Assembly: GCF_000390185.1 (NCBI RefSeq)
Contig: NZ_AQHR01000040.1
Span: forward strand, 62,001 to 126,000
Reading direction: 5' to 3'
DNA: 64,000 nt
From: Lunatimonas lonarensis
GTDB taxonomy: Bacteria > Bacteroidota > Bacteroidia > Cytophagales > Cyclobacteriaceae
Position 1 is the first letter of the stretch. The number at the start of each line of letters is the position of its first letter. Below are positions 8,069 to 17,231 of the stretch, one piece after another. A program made the position numbers and the translations under genes. The notes beneath the pieces are model-generated. The model ran no database searches and was not told the origin of the DNA. It saw nothing but the letters and a program-made list of their open reading frames with translations.

Positions 8069-9823
8069 ATGTCTGGCAAAAAAATGAATCGAATGTTAAT
8101 TGATCATAAAGTTTTTAAAGTCGCTAAAGTAGGGAAGAAACCCCAATGTCTTCCTGTTTTTTTCGCAATAAGCGCGGTAATTCTCATGGTCGGCCAGGTA
8201 TCGGCGCAATCTCTTCCTCTCTCCACTCCCATGGTAGACGAGTATCTTAGAAGGCAGCAATTGGAGGGGCATTTTCCGGAGAATATTTCTTTTATGGTGA
8301 AGCCAATCCCTTTGAACGCAGCGGCTTCGTCTGAGATAGTAGAGTTGGATGAGAAGATTGTAGGGTTGTATGGCGAAAATGAAACAGCGGACATTTTTTC
8401 GGTTACCAAGTTGCCCATACAAACCCACTACCAACTGAACTCGGCCTATCCTTTTGGTCAGAATAATGGAGCCATGATTCCCAACCGGGGAAACCAGTTT
8501 CTGATTACGGGAGGATTATTGGCAAGGTATGGAAATATCACGCTACAGCTGCAGCCTGAAGTACATATTGCCCAGAATAAAGAGTTTAGGGGAATGCCCA
8601 ACACCCATAGCACCAACTGGAGGGATTATTATGAGTTTCTTAACCGAATAGACAGACCTGAGCGGTTTGGAGAGAACAGCCATAGCTCTGTTTTATTGGG
8701 GAATAGCAGTTTACGTTATACCTTTAACAATGGGATTTCTTTAGGCATTTCCAACGAGTATTTATGGTGGGGGCCAGCTTATCGAAACTCCATAATGATG
8801 AGCAATAATGCGCCAGGGTTTTTACACGTTACAGCCAACACAGCCAAACCAATAGAAACAAAGTTCGCGAGTTTTGAGGGGCAGCTGATCGCCGGAAGGC
8901 TGGAAAACTCCGGGTTTTTGCCGCCAAATTCGGATATGGTCGTTAGCAGAACACCCCTTTATGTTCCGAAAAGAGACGAGGATTCGCGCTATTTGGCAGG
9001 TATGGTGATTACTGTGCAGCCCAAAGCTGTACCGGGTTTGTTTTTGGGTTACAGCAGCACGTCCCAGGTCTACACTAATGAGTTGACAAATTTTGGGGAC
9101 TATCTTCCGATATTCAACGGTAGGAAACGATATACTGGTATGGCAGACCCCGTGCTGGCCAAAAGGCAACAACAGAGTGCAGGATTTTTTCGCTGGATGT
9201 CCCAAAAAGGGCGTTTGGATATCTATGGAGAGTATGGGACGAATGGCAATAACAAAACCATACGGGACACCTTTGTAAATCCTGACTTGAACAGAGCCTT
9301 TACGATAGGTTTTAACAAGCTGCTTCGGTTGAAAAAGGAGGATCAGTTTATTCAACTGAACTTTGAACAAACCCAAACTGGACAAACCATCCGGAAAACC
9401 ATCCAAGAAAGCAACTCCTGGTATACACACAACCATGTTCGACATGGCTACACCCATAGGGGGCAGACTTTAGGCTTTGGCCACGGATCAGGAAGTAACT
9501 CTATATTTTTGGAGGTCAGCTGGGTCAGAGAGCTTGATAAAATAGGCTTGCAGTTTGAGCGAATTGCCAACAACAATGACGCGTTTTATTTACACTTTGA
9601 GCACATCAATGGATGGGATAGGTACTGGGTGGATCTTGTACCTTCTTTTGTTCTGGATAGAAAAGTGGGCCCCTTTTTGGTTTCCGGTCGGCTTCAGTAC
9701 GTAAACACCCTAAACTATTACTGGGTATTAGAGCGGGATCCAAACGCGGCCCTGTATAGATTGCAAAAGGGTGATGATCGAAAGAACATCGTGGCGCATA
9801 TTCGTCTCGCGTATTTGTTTTAA
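8069..9823 (+). CDS. Capsule assembly Wzi family protein (copy 2)
   Basis: Paralogue of the preceding gene, 584 residues. The same blocks occur in the same order: GAMIPNRGNQFLIT, LQPEVHIAQNKEF, SNEYLWWGPAYRNSIMMSNNAPGF, FASFEGQLIAGRL and a terminal barrel strand (IRLAYLF). The ATG at 8069 gives a long N terminus before the signal peptide (VFFAISAVILMVGQVSAQ); an ATG a few codons further in would shorten it. The two copies have diverged clearly in sequence, so the duplication is old and not a recent repeat. A paired surface role in polysaccharide export or anchoring is inferred. Confidence 0.88.
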   Translation: MSGKKMNRMLIDHKVFKVAKVGKKPQCLPVFFAISAVILMVGQVSAQSLPLSTPMVDEYLRRQQLEGHFPENISFMVKPIPLNAAASSEIVELDEKIVGLYGENETADIFSVTKLPIQTHYQLNSAYPFGQNNGAMIPNRGNQFLITGGLLARYGNITLQLQPEVHIAQNKEFRGMPNTHSTNWRDYYEFLNRIDRPERFGENSHSSVLLGNSSLRYTFNNGISLGISNEYLWWGPAYRNSIMMSNNAPGFLHVTANTAKPIETKFASFEGQLIAGRLENSGFLPPNSDMVVSRTPLYVPKRDEDSRYLAGMVITVQPKAVPGLFLGYSSTSQVYTNELTNFGDYLPIFNGRKRYTGMADPVLAKRQQQSAGFFRWMSQKGRLDIYGEYGTNGNNKTIRDTFVNPDLNRAFTIGFNKLLRLKKEDQFIQLNFEQTQTGQTIRKTIQESNSWYTHNHVRHGYTHRGQTLGFGHGSGSNSIFLEVSWVRELDKIGLQFERIANNNDAFYLHFEHINGWDRYWVDLVPSFVLDRKVGPFLVSGRLQYVNTLNYYWVLERDPNAALYRLQKGDDRKNIVAHIRLAYLF

Positions 9824-9859
9824 CGCAGGTCAGCAAAAACGAACCGTATGTGCACTGCG

Positions 9860-12800
9860 TCATCGCCGGATGATTTTGTGGGATTCGGTTAGATTGCGGC
9901 CAAGCACTTGGACCAGGTAAAGCCCAGGTGCCCAATTAACCGTTTCCAGGCTAAGATTCCCTGAATGAATTTCGGTAATACTGGTAATTTCTGTTCCTGT
10001 GGCGTCTAGTACACGTATTTCAATAATCTCATGGAGTTTATGGGTGGATAAATCGATAGTCACCCTCTCCGAGGCTGGGTTTGGGTAGATTTTTTCAATG
10101 AAAATTTCGTGTTGTTCTCTTTTGTTGATTGGAATGCGAGTGACTAAATCCGCTCCAATGAGAGGAAACGCTTCCAAGGAAATGTTATTGAATCGTACGT
10201 TTCCTGAATTGTTTTCGGTATTGTCACTGAAGTCAATCCTTAGCTGAAAATTGCTGTTATGGGCTATGCCAGTCTGGCCTTCCAGCCTGACCTCTAGTAG
10301 TGTATATTCTGTCTCCAATTCGAATTCGGTCACTGATAGCCCCGTTTGGATCCAATCTTCGGTTTCATGTGTGCGGTACGACAGGGACAGCATCCTCGGG
10401 CCATTGGAAGTACGCGAGACAGCGGCGGAGAGCTTAGGTTCTTTAAAGCCCGTCATGGGCAGGTTAAGTAATAAATACCCCTTTTGCCCGTCGATTTCAA
10501 GCGGATTTCTGACTCGAATACCCCGCATACTGGAGGCATCCAAGCCAAGTTCATCCAGTAAATTGCCGTCCAGATTGATTTGGGTTGGGTCATTTACCCT
10601 ATCCATAATGCCTGGACTCGTTGAGTTTGTAGGGGCCGGTAGATAATGTAGTAAACCTTGTGATTCAGTTGCTGAGTAGCTGGACGGCAGCATGGTAAGA
10701 GGGATATCGTTTTCTATGCCGGTATCAAAAAACCAATAATGCACAACCGAAAGTGATTCGTCCGGATCCTGCACAAACATCGCCTGAATATCGGCATCGT
10801 CGTCCAACATTAGGTGCAGCTCCAAGTCTTCCCTTCGTTGTCCATTCACCAACCAATGGTCAAATAAATACCCCGGTGATGGTTCGGCAGAAAGCCGGAG
10901 GGGTATTCCTTCGAAATAATGGCCAAACCAAGGATAGGTAAATCCGGAAACACCAGTCGTAGAGGGGTGAATCATGGTGTTGTTCACCTGAATAAACCCT
11001 GCTGCCGGATCACTTACGTCCAATCGTAGATTGATGTCGTTTTTGAGCTGGAAATGGTCTTTCAGATGAGCGCGCACGAAGTGCTGCCGGTCCTGTACAA
11101 AACGATCCATGTGGGAGACCCTGTCATGCCAAACAGCCATTGAACTGGGTTGCCTCCATCTTTTGATATGCTCCTCCATCTCCGGAGCAATTCGCTCTTT
11201 AAGCTCTGCCAGCAAAGCAGAAGCCCTCTGCGGTTGGAACGTGGTATTCAATTGGTCCAAAAATCTGGAGATAAACCGGTCTCGGTAAGTGGGATATTCC
11301 AACAACTTACGGAACACCAAATTTGGCCATTCCTGTCCTCCTTGGCCGGTCCGGGAAGTAACCCATTTGATGGAATTATGGTCGGCATTATTCACATGCC
11401 CGAGGCCGAAGTCAGTGTCGTATAGTATCCACCTAAAGCGACCATCACGTCCCTTTGGAAGTTCTGGGGAATAGTTGACCCGTTCGCGCCAGAAATCGAT
11501 GTTGTTATGAGGCCAATCGGTATTGGCTACATAGATTTGGGTAATCATGTAGTCTATATGGTTATCCAAATCAAAGTAGGTTTCGATTTCTTCGAAACTG
11601 GCAGGGTTGGTCGGATCCAGTTGGGACAAGCGCTGAATGGCAAAGTCGTACTGTTTGGCATCACCTTCTTCGGGGGTATTTCTTCTGGTAAGGATGTCTA
11701 GGTTTTCCGGATCAACGCCATAAAGGTTATGCAGGTAATGTTTATCCTGTCTCTCGCGGATGTTGTGTATTCCCCAGTACTCCCCATTTACAAAAAGGAT
11801 GGAAGGTTCGTAGGCTTGGTAATCCAGGTCCAAATGGCTTACCAACTGCTGCGCAAACGCATCCCGGAAATAGGTGTCTCCATAATCATTTCCGGAGCCG
11901 CGCAAAATAAACCGTCTCGCATCGCGATAGGATCGCTCACTAAACAAGGGATAATCTAGGGAACTGTTTCCATAGGAAGGCCGTAGGTAAACGCGGAGTG
12001 CTTTGAGAGGAAAATGCCTGGTAACCCCGCCATGGATACGTATACCAACCTGGTCCTGAAAACCCAAACCACCGCTTTTCTCAAAGTAGGAGATATTTGC
12101 AGGCCTTTCCCACTCGTCGCCACGCTGAAAATAGTTTCCGGTGTAATGTGGCTGGGGATGGCTTGCGTCGTAGGTATTTCCTGGAACGAACAGCCCAGTT
12201 TCTGGAGAAAAGAGATGTTCCCTGTCCGTAACCAAAGAAAACACGGGAAGAGAATATTGATCCGGCCCTTTTGGAAACAGGAAATAGCTAAAGGTTTGTT
12301 CTGTCGGTTCATAGCCGGGCTTGACAGCCAATGTGCGGATAATGGTGCCCTTTCGTACTTTCCCATCCGGCGATCGGTAGCCTCTTTCGCCTCCGTGATT
12401 GGTGGTGCGGATCATTGAATAGACATTGTCTGCGGCAGATCGATCGGTAAGCGTTTTGGTTTGTGTCCATCGAGGACTTGAGGTGGTCGGCGCATATCCG
12501 TCTAACGTATAATAGATAATGGTTTCGCTATCTGTGGCGGTGAGATTTAGGGTAATTTCCCCTGAGTAAAATCCGGGGGCTGCGGAAGGAGTAATTTGCG
12601 GTGTTAGGCCCAGTGTTGTTTGGCCAAGTTGATTCGAGGCTGCGGGTGAGGGTCGGGAAAAGAAAGCAAAGTCAAAAGATCCATCGGCCTTTCGTCCGTA
12701 GGAGATGTCTGTTGGGATTTCGATAGCCTCAAGTTTATCCAACAATTCGCCCTGTGGATCACTGAGTATGATTTCTTCTCCTGCGGCAGAAATGCTAAAG

Positions 12801-13147
12801 TTGGTATGAATGGAGGAGCCTACCACCTTATCTTTCCCGGAAGCCCATACCAAGAGGAAACCCTTTGGCGAAATCTCTACCCGTGGAAATACCCATTTGG
12901 AGGGGTTGGATGGGTTGTCTGATAATTGGTAGCCTTCGAGGTTCAGTATCTGCTCCGAAGCATTATAGATTTCTATCCAATCACTAAAATCCCCGTCATT
13001 GTCTTGAAGGGTCGTAGCATTCGAAGACATTATTTCATTGATTAAAAGCTCTTGGCAAAAACCTACATGTGCCGCAATTGACAGCAACCAAACAAGGACA
13101 GGCTTGGAGAGAGGGAAATTTCCTGCGGTAGTATTCATTGGTTTCAT
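9860..13147 (-). CDS. CotH-kinase family protein, T9SS-exported
   Basis: Very large secreted protein (1095 residues). A signal peptide ends near GFCQ. A lamin-tail domain (about 33-140) starts LLINEIMSSNA and contains GDFSDWIEIYN. A chitobiase/FN3-like domain (about 190-290) contains IIYYTLDGYAPT. A CotH kinase-like domain (about 300-700) follows, with GIRIHGG, FILRGSGND, FVNGEYWGIHNIRE and ILYDTDFGLG. A beta-rich region leads to a C-terminal T9SS type A sorting domain (IYPNPASERVTIDL to SHKIIRR). CotH proteins are atypical protein kinases first studied in Bacillus spore coats. Here it is the distal gene of a unit with a DUF4956 and a VTC-domain protein. Export to the cell surface by T9SS is a strong inference; the target of any kinase activity is unknown. 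Confidence 0.9.
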   Translation of the reverse strand: MKPMNTTAGNFPLSKPVLVWLLSIAAHVGFCQELLINEIMSSNATTLQDNDGDFSDWIEIYNASEQILNLEGYQLSDNPSNPSKWVFPRVEISPKGFLLVWASGKDKVVGSSIHTNFSISAAGEEIILSDPQGELLDKLEAIEIPTDISYGRKADGSFDFAFFSRPSPAASNQLGQTTLGLTPQITPSAAPGFYSGEITLNLTATDSETIIYYTLDGYAPTTSSPRWTQTKTLTDRSAADNVYSMIRTTNHGGERGYRSPDGKVRKGTIIRTLAVKPGYEPTEQTFSYFLFPKGPDQYSLPVFSLVTDREHLFSPETGLFVPGNTYDASHPQPHYTGNYFQRGDEWERPANISYFEKSGGLGFQDQVGIRIHGGVTRHFPLKALRVYLRPSYGNSSLDYPLFSERSYRDARRFILRGSGNDYGDTYFRDAFAQQLVSHLDLDYQAYEPSILFVNGEYWGIHNIRERQDKHYLHNLYGVDPENLDILTRRNTPEEGDAKQYDFAIQRLSQLDPTNPASFEEIETYFDLDNHIDYMITQIYVANTDWPHNNIDFWRERVNYSPELPKGRDGRFRWILYDTDFGLGHVNNADHNSIKWVTSRTGQGGQEWPNLVFRKLLEYPTYRDRFISRFLDQLNTTFQPQRASALLAELKERIAPEMEEHIKRWRQPSSMAVWHDRVSHMDRFVQDRQHFVRAHLKDHFQLKNDINLRLDVSDPAAGFIQVNNTMIHPSTTGVSGFTYPWFGHYFEGIPLRLSAEPSPGYLFDHWLVNGQRREDLELHLMLDDDADIQAMFVQDPDESLSVVHYWFFDTGIENDIPLTMLPSSYSATESQGLLHYLPAPTNSTSPGIMDRVNDPTQINLDGNLLDELGLDASSMRGIRVRNPLEIDGQKGYLLLNLPMTGFKEPKLSAAVSRTSNGPRMLSLSYRTHETEDWIQTGLSVTEFELETEYTLLEVRLEGQTGIAHNSNFQLRIDFSDNTENNSGNVRFNNISLEAFPLIGADLVTRIPINKREQHEIFIEKIYPNPASERVTIDLSTHKLHEIIEIRVLDATGTEITSITEIHSGNLSLETVNWAPGLYLVQVLGRNLTESHKIIRR

Positions 13148-13234
13148 AGGCTTATAGTGTTTTTCATTGGTTGCCTGAAAGATCGGGTCACCCTAACTGT
13201 TCTCCAGGTACCTTTTGCACCATTTTAATTTCTA

Positions 13235-13909
13235 TCAATTTTCGTCAAAAAATAAATTCACGCTTGTGACACCAGTCAGGGCTTTGACCTCAGACACCAT
13301 AATCTGCCCCAGGTCCTCGGATTTAAGGCGTATATAGTAAGAAGCTTCTATCGTGTCGGATTCTTCACTTTCCGTCCCTTTGAGGTTAACAAGTTTGTTT
13401 TTGCTGCAATGTTTTTTTAGGATTTGTTGAAAAGGATTCTCACCGATCATATCATCAATATAAACAATTTGAAGTAGAAACTCCCGTTTTGGTGGGCTTG
13501 AGTAGTTGATTTTACTCGTAATGAAAATAGCTGTTCCGATTAAAAGGGTACTGGCCAATGTGACGGCATAAAGGCCTACGCCCGCAGCTAGACCTATGCC
13601 TAGGGAGAAAAAGATGAACATAATGTCCTGACTGTCTTTCACGGCAGTTCTAAACCGAATGATGGACATCGCACCTACCAACCCAAAGGCCCTCGCGACA
13701 TTATTGCCGATTACCATGATAACCAGTGCGGTGATCATGGTAAGCATAATGATCGAGTTGGTAAAAGATGCGGAATAGCTGACCCCTCGATAGGTTATCC
13801 GGTACAAAAGGGCAATCGCAATTCCACAGATCAGCGCGATCAGGATATTGGCCACGGCCTCTCTTACCGTCAGCGAAAAGGTAAATAACTGTTGAAGGTG
13901 TTCTTCCAT
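13235..13909 (-). CDS. DUF4956 membrane protein
   Basis: Inner-membrane protein of 224 residues with about four hydrophobic segments between residues 15 and 130. The cytoplasmic C-terminal domain carries the DUF4956 signature GLVGAMSIIRFRTAVKDSQDI. Families with this domain regularly sit beside VTC-domain polyphosphate-polymerase-like proteins, as here (13 bp downstream of that gene). The function is not established; a membrane partner of the VTC protein is the usual suggestion. It lies 87 bp upstream of the CotH gene with no clear promoter between, so the CotH gene is probably on the same transcript. Confidence 0.88.
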   Translation of the reverse strand: MEEHLQQLFTFSLTVREAVANILIALICGIAIALLYRITYRGVSYSASFTNSIIMLTMITALVIMVIGNNVARAFGLVGAMSIIRFRTAVKDSQDIMFIFFSLGIGLAAGVGLYAVTLASTLLIGTAIFITSKINYSSPPKREFLLQIVYIDDMIGENPFQQILKKHCSKNKLVNLKGTESEESDTIEASYYIRLKSEDLGQIMVSEVKALTGVTSVNLFFDEN

Positions 13910-13922
13910 TCGGTTCGTTTTT

Positions 13923-14645
13923 CTAGAAAAATAGGGAGTTCTCTACGCTGTTTGTGTATTTGGAGAGCGCCTCTGGCCGAAGCTGAAATTCCTCCACGAT
14001 GGATTTGGCCCAGCTAGGCATATGCGGCTCAAAGTATTTGATTTCCAGGATAAAAGTATTGTGCCAAACCAGCGTTAGCCCTTTTTCAAAAAATAGACTG
14101 TTTAGGGAATCGGTTTTACGCTGACGTATTCTTTTATCGAAGGTGACCCGTACGCCTGGATTAAATTTTCCGTGGTAAGCCTCCCGGTCATAGACGATCA
14201 GATTCTTGGGAAGCAGGCCATAGTATTTTACATTAAACATAAATCGTGACAGATTTTCGTCGATATTGTCGGCTTCTAGGGACAGGTTGGTGAATTCGGA
14301 CCGCGTAATTACGTTTTCCATATGGGCGTGGGGAATGAATACGCGGTTTTTGTAAATCCGGTCGTCAATCTTACGTTTGATTTCCAATACCACCCTTGAA
14401 TCGGCTTCGAGGGTTCCGTATCCGCGAACACGCATTTTTTTTCGCTCACGTAGTCCTTCGATTTTTTCATGGAAAGACGTGGAATCCCTGGAGTCAAAAT
14501 AGATGCTTCTGACGGTGTATTCTGGAATACCATTTTTCACTTGTGAATACGTGTCTGGTTCAAGAAACGGCAGGAACCTTTTTCGAAGAATCGGAAGTTT
14601 TTCGTTAGGAACCAGGTATTTTTTTTCATACCTATATCGGATCAT
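13923..14645 (-). CDS. VTC-domain (polyphosphate polymerase-like) protein
   Basis: Soluble protein of 240 residues made almost entirely of a VTC domain, a member of the triphosphate tunnel metalloenzyme superfamily. Tunnel-type charged motifs are visible: RYRYEKKYLV at the N terminus, TVRSIYFDS, RKKMRVRGYG, VVLEIKRK, and a late VWHNTFILEIKY. In yeast, Vtc4 makes polyphosphate from ATP; bacterial VTC-only proteins are much less studied. Its start codon overlaps the HlyD stop by 4 bp and it is followed by DUF4956 after 13 bp, so the three are translationally tied. Whether it makes polyphosphate or another phosphoanhydride cannot be told from sequence. Confidence 0.88.
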   Translation of the reverse strand: MIRYRYEKKYLVPNEKLPILRKRFLPFLEPDTYSQVKNGIPEYTVRSIYFDSRDSTSFHEKIEGLRERKKMRVRGYGTLEADSRVVLEIKRKIDDRIYKNRVFIPHAHMENVITRSEFTNLSLEADNIDENLSRFMFNVKYYGLLPKNLIVYDREAYHGKFNPGVRVTFDKRIRQRKTDSLNSLFFEKGLTLVWHNTFILEIKYFEPHMPSWAKSIVEEFQLRPEALSKYTNSVENSLFF

Positions 14646-15730
14646 CGCGAAATGGTTTTGTTGAACATCCTGATGAAATATTCTTTCAAAGTGATCTCAT
14701 CAGCGGTGATTTTGACCTCTACAAGTTCTTCCATCGTCTCCAATGACAGGTGGTCATCCAACTCTGCCGTCGCGAATACTATTTGTTTGTTGTTGATCTG
14801 TTTCACGGTGTTGTCTACGGAAACTACTTTTCCTGACATCTGGGCTTTTTCCGATTGACTGTAGAAGGTTACGATGTTGCCCGGGATTATATGCTTTTTG
14901 TCAATCACCTCTATGGGGATGGTAACGGCTAGGCGAGAGGTATCCCACACACTTATCTGCATACGGTCGGTTAGCAGGTCAACTCCTTTTTTGATGATAC
15001 CATCCAAGGGGGAAAGTATGGTAAAGTAGTTCAGACGTTCACGGAGTATTTCCAGCTGATTGCTAGTTTGAAGAATCTTCGATCGGATCAGCAATTCCTG
15101 TTCCGGTTTGTCGCCTGTGATGGCGGATTGGAATTCCGCGGATTTAACATGCAATTCCGCTTCCTTTAGCCTAAGAATATTCTCGAATACCTCGTATTCT
15201 CGTTGACTGATCACAGAGTCCTGAAAAAGTAGTTGGTTTCTCCGGAATAGGAGTACCTCCGTATTTAAATCCTGTTCAGCTAGTTTCATTTTTTCCCTGC
15301 TGACATCGATGTCTTCTGGCTTCAATCCCGTTGTGAAAAAAAGCAACTCAGACTGAAGAACCTCCAGTTCGTCCAAAAGCTGCCGGTATTTTCGCTGCTC
15401 TTCATTTGAACGAATGAATCCCACCGTATCCCCTTTTTTCACCAGTGGGTTTTCCTCTATTGCTTTCAGAAGCTGAAACTCCACCACATCGCCTCTTGAA
15501 AACTCAGTAACGTTATAATGATCTGTATACCCATTGACATTGTCTTTCAACAGGGTAATGAAATTTCCATCAGCATACCGTTGCAGTTCCCAGACTTTAC
15601 CCGGAAGCACGATTCCCCGTGTATGAATGGCATAGTGGGTGGTGTACTCTGACGAGGCAAAGTAGATTCCGGCCAAAATGATCATTAACCCAATAGGCCA
15701 AAGAGAAGATATAACGCTGCTTTTACTCAC
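14642..15730 (-). CDS. HlyD-family periplasmic adaptor
   Basis: Membrane-fusion protein of 362 residues. One N-terminal membrane segment (IGLMIILAGIYFA) is followed by a split lipoyl/barrel-sandwich region and a long helical hairpin (about 110-240, rich in heptads such as LLDELEVLQSELLF). A second lipoyl half follows (LNYFTILSPLDGIIKKG), then a beta-barrel region. Such adaptors normally bridge an inner-membrane ABC or RND transporter and an outer-membrane channel, but no transporter is encoded next to it. The GTG start overlaps no other gene and lies 122 bp downstream of a perfect -7 box. It leads the VTC-DUF4956-CotH unit, which is an unusual partner set. Confidence 0.82.
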   Translation of the reverse strand: MSKSSVISSLWPIGLMIILAGIYFASSEYTTHYAIHTRGIVLPGKVWELQRYADGNFITLLKDNVNGYTDHYNVTEFSRGDVVEFQLLKAIEENPLVKKGDTVGFIRSNEEQRKYRQLLDELEVLQSELLFFTTGLKPEDIDVSREKMKLAEQDLNTEVLLFRRNQLLFQDSVISQREYEVFENILRLKEAELHVKSAEFQSAITGDKPEQELLIRSKILQTSNQLEILRERLNYFTILSPLDGIIKKGVDLLTDRMQISVWDTSRLAVTIPIEVIDKKHIIPGNIVTFYSQSEKAQMSGKVVSVDNTVKQINNKQIVFATAELDDHLSLETMEELVEVKITADEITLKEYFIRMFNKTISR

Positions 15731-16227
15731 AATTCGCTCAAACTATACACCAGCACGAAAAAATGCACATGTCTCTAGAACAATTCCTGCATCTACGTAT
15801 GGGCCACATTGCCAAGGCACCACACTGCTATACTAAACTAAACTAATCGTGCAAAGCTAGACCAAAAATCAATATAGGAATAATTATTTAACAAAAACAT
15901 AATGGATCGGTCATATAATGATTTAATTGGAAACTGTGAATTAGGGGATGCATTTAGGCTACGTACATCAAACGGATGAAATCAACATCCAAAAATCTGA
16001 AAGGGCAGTTTTAATCCCAGAGAATTTTTGTTTCTTTTTGGGCGAATCCACCTATCCGTTCTCGTTTAAAGGATTTGTGGAAGTTATTTTGCTGCTCGTT
16101 TCAGTTTGGTTTGATAATTGCTAATTTTTCGGGATGAAAAATGAATCTTTCACCAGCCAGATTCGTTTGCACAATCGCAATAGACACGTTGATTTGCAAG
16201 TCAAAATCAATCTATAGACCCTATTTT
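15731..16227. other. Divergent intergenic region
   Basis: AT-rich gap of 497 bp between the minus-strand HlyD gene and the plus-strand coiled-coil gene. It holds a minus-strand -7 box and a short run of the direct repeat ACTAA near 15833-15846. No RNA gene was recognised. The right end (16141-16227) can be read as an N-terminal extension of the next gene but is more likely leader. Confidence 0.5.
15852..15859 (-). promoter_or_regulatory. -7 box of the HlyD-VTC-DUF4956-CotH unit
   Basis: On the minus strand the bases read TAGCTTTG, an exact TAnnTTTG. The -33 TTG is not obvious in the AT-rich upstream part. The leader to the GTG start would be about 115 bases. Confidence 0.45.
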
Positions 16228-17148
16228 ATGATGGACGGATACGAGAAAAAAGGAGCTTCAGGCCAAGAAAAAGGAAAAAACATTCTGATTATCGTGTTGG
16301 CCATTTTGGTAGTGTTAAGTGGAATCCGATTATTTGCAGACCACAAGGAGAAGCAGCAAAAGACTGGGGAAATTTTGTTGCTTTCAGAGGAAAATACCGA
16401 TCTAAACCTCCGTCTGGATTCGATTACCTATCAGTTGGACTTGCGGATTCAGGAGATTCAGCGGCTTGGAGGCAGCATAGATTCCCTGTTGGTAATCAAA
16501 GACCAGTTGTTACAAGCTCGAACCAATGATAAAAACCGAACCATCGAAGAGATCGATCGGCTCAACCGCGAAATTGATAGGTACAAACGGGTTCTGGTAG
16601 CCAAGGATAACGATATAGCAACCCTCAAGCGGATGAACGAGCAGCTTTACTCAGAAAATAAAGACCTAAAAACCAGTAAAGCCGAAATAGAGGATGAAGT
16701 CGTCAAACTGAATATTAAAACCGAACAGCTGGAGCAAAAGGTATCGATAGCTGGGCGGCTTCGGGCAGAGAATATCGTCATAGCGGCTGTTAACGCGCGG
16801 GGCCGGGAGCGGGAAGGCGAATTCAGAAACCGCCAATTGGAAAAGCTTAAAGTCAGTTTTACCCTAGCTGAAAACGAACTTGCACCGCTGGGTACAAAAG
16901 ACATCTACCTACAGATACTTTCGCCCACCAATCAGGTTATATTTGACGTGGCAAAGGGTTCTGGGACATTTACGGTGGACGGAAGGGAGGAATTTTATAC
17001 CGCCAGACAAGACATACTCTTTGATAATAGCCAACAGCGGCTTACCTATTTTTACGAGAAGGGCTCGGACTATGTAAAGGGTAGACATCAGATCAGGGTG
17101 TTTGCTGATGGCGTGGTAATCGGCATTGAAAACTTCGACGTCAAATAA
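16228..17148 (+). CDS. Membrane-anchored coiled-coil protein
   Basis: Protein of 306 residues, not assigned to a named family. A single membrane segment (about residues 18-34, NILIIVLAILVVLSGI) is followed by a long coiled coil (about 45-190) rich in Leu, Glu, Lys and Asp. A C-terminal beta-rich domain of about 100 residues contains LKVSFTLAENELAPLG and IYLQILSPTNQVIFD. The topology suggests a short cytoplasmic N terminus and a periplasmic body. The frame is open to an ATG at 16141, but that start would bury the membrane segment 47 residues in, so the ATG at 16228 is preferred. It lies just upstream of the rpsF promoter. Similar proteins are common in Bacteroidota without a known role. Confidence 0.75.
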   Translation: MMDGYEKKGASGQEKGKNILIIVLAILVVLSGIRLFADHKEKQQKTGEILLLSEENTDLNLRLDSITYQLDLRIQEIQRLGGSIDSLLVIKDQLLQARTNDKNRTIEEIDRLNREIDRYKRVLVAKDNDIATLKRMNEQLYSENKDLKTSKAEIEDEVVKLNIKTEQLEQKVSIAGRLRAENIVIAAVNARGREREGEFRNRQLEKLKVSFTLAENELAPLGTKDIYLQILSPTNQVIFDVAKGSGTFTVDGREEFYTARQDILFDNSQQRLTYFYEKGSDYVKGRHQIRVFADGVVIGIENFDVK

Positions 17149-17161
17149 TCAATCCGCCATT

Positions 17162-17193
17162 TTTGGTATTTAACGCTCATTCTGTTACCTTTG
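17162..17193 (+). promoter_or_regulatory. Promoter of rpsF-rpsR-rplI
   Basis: TTTG at 17162-17165, 20 bp spacer, then TACCTTTG at 17186-17193, an exact Bacteroidota sigma-A-type promoter. The rpsF ATG follows 38 bases later. Confidence 0.75.
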
Positions 17194-17202
17194 CGGACTG
17201 AT

Positions 17203-17221
17203 TTAAATATCACATATTTAA
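17203..17221 (+). promoter_or_regulatory. AT-rich hairpin in the rpsF leader
   Basis: Perfect 8-bp inverted repeat TTAAATAT / ATATTTAA with a 3-base loop, between the promoter and the rpsF start. It lies at or just after the expected transcription start. It could shape the leader used for S6/S18 autoregulation, but it does not obviously match the known S6:S18 RNA motif. Confidence 0.4.
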
Positions 17222-17231
17222 CCAAAAAAAA

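Noticed and set aside
8822-9457. 211-residue open frame antisense to the second Wzi gene
   Set aside because: Lies wholly inside a well-supported gene on the other strand, with no domain or promoter.
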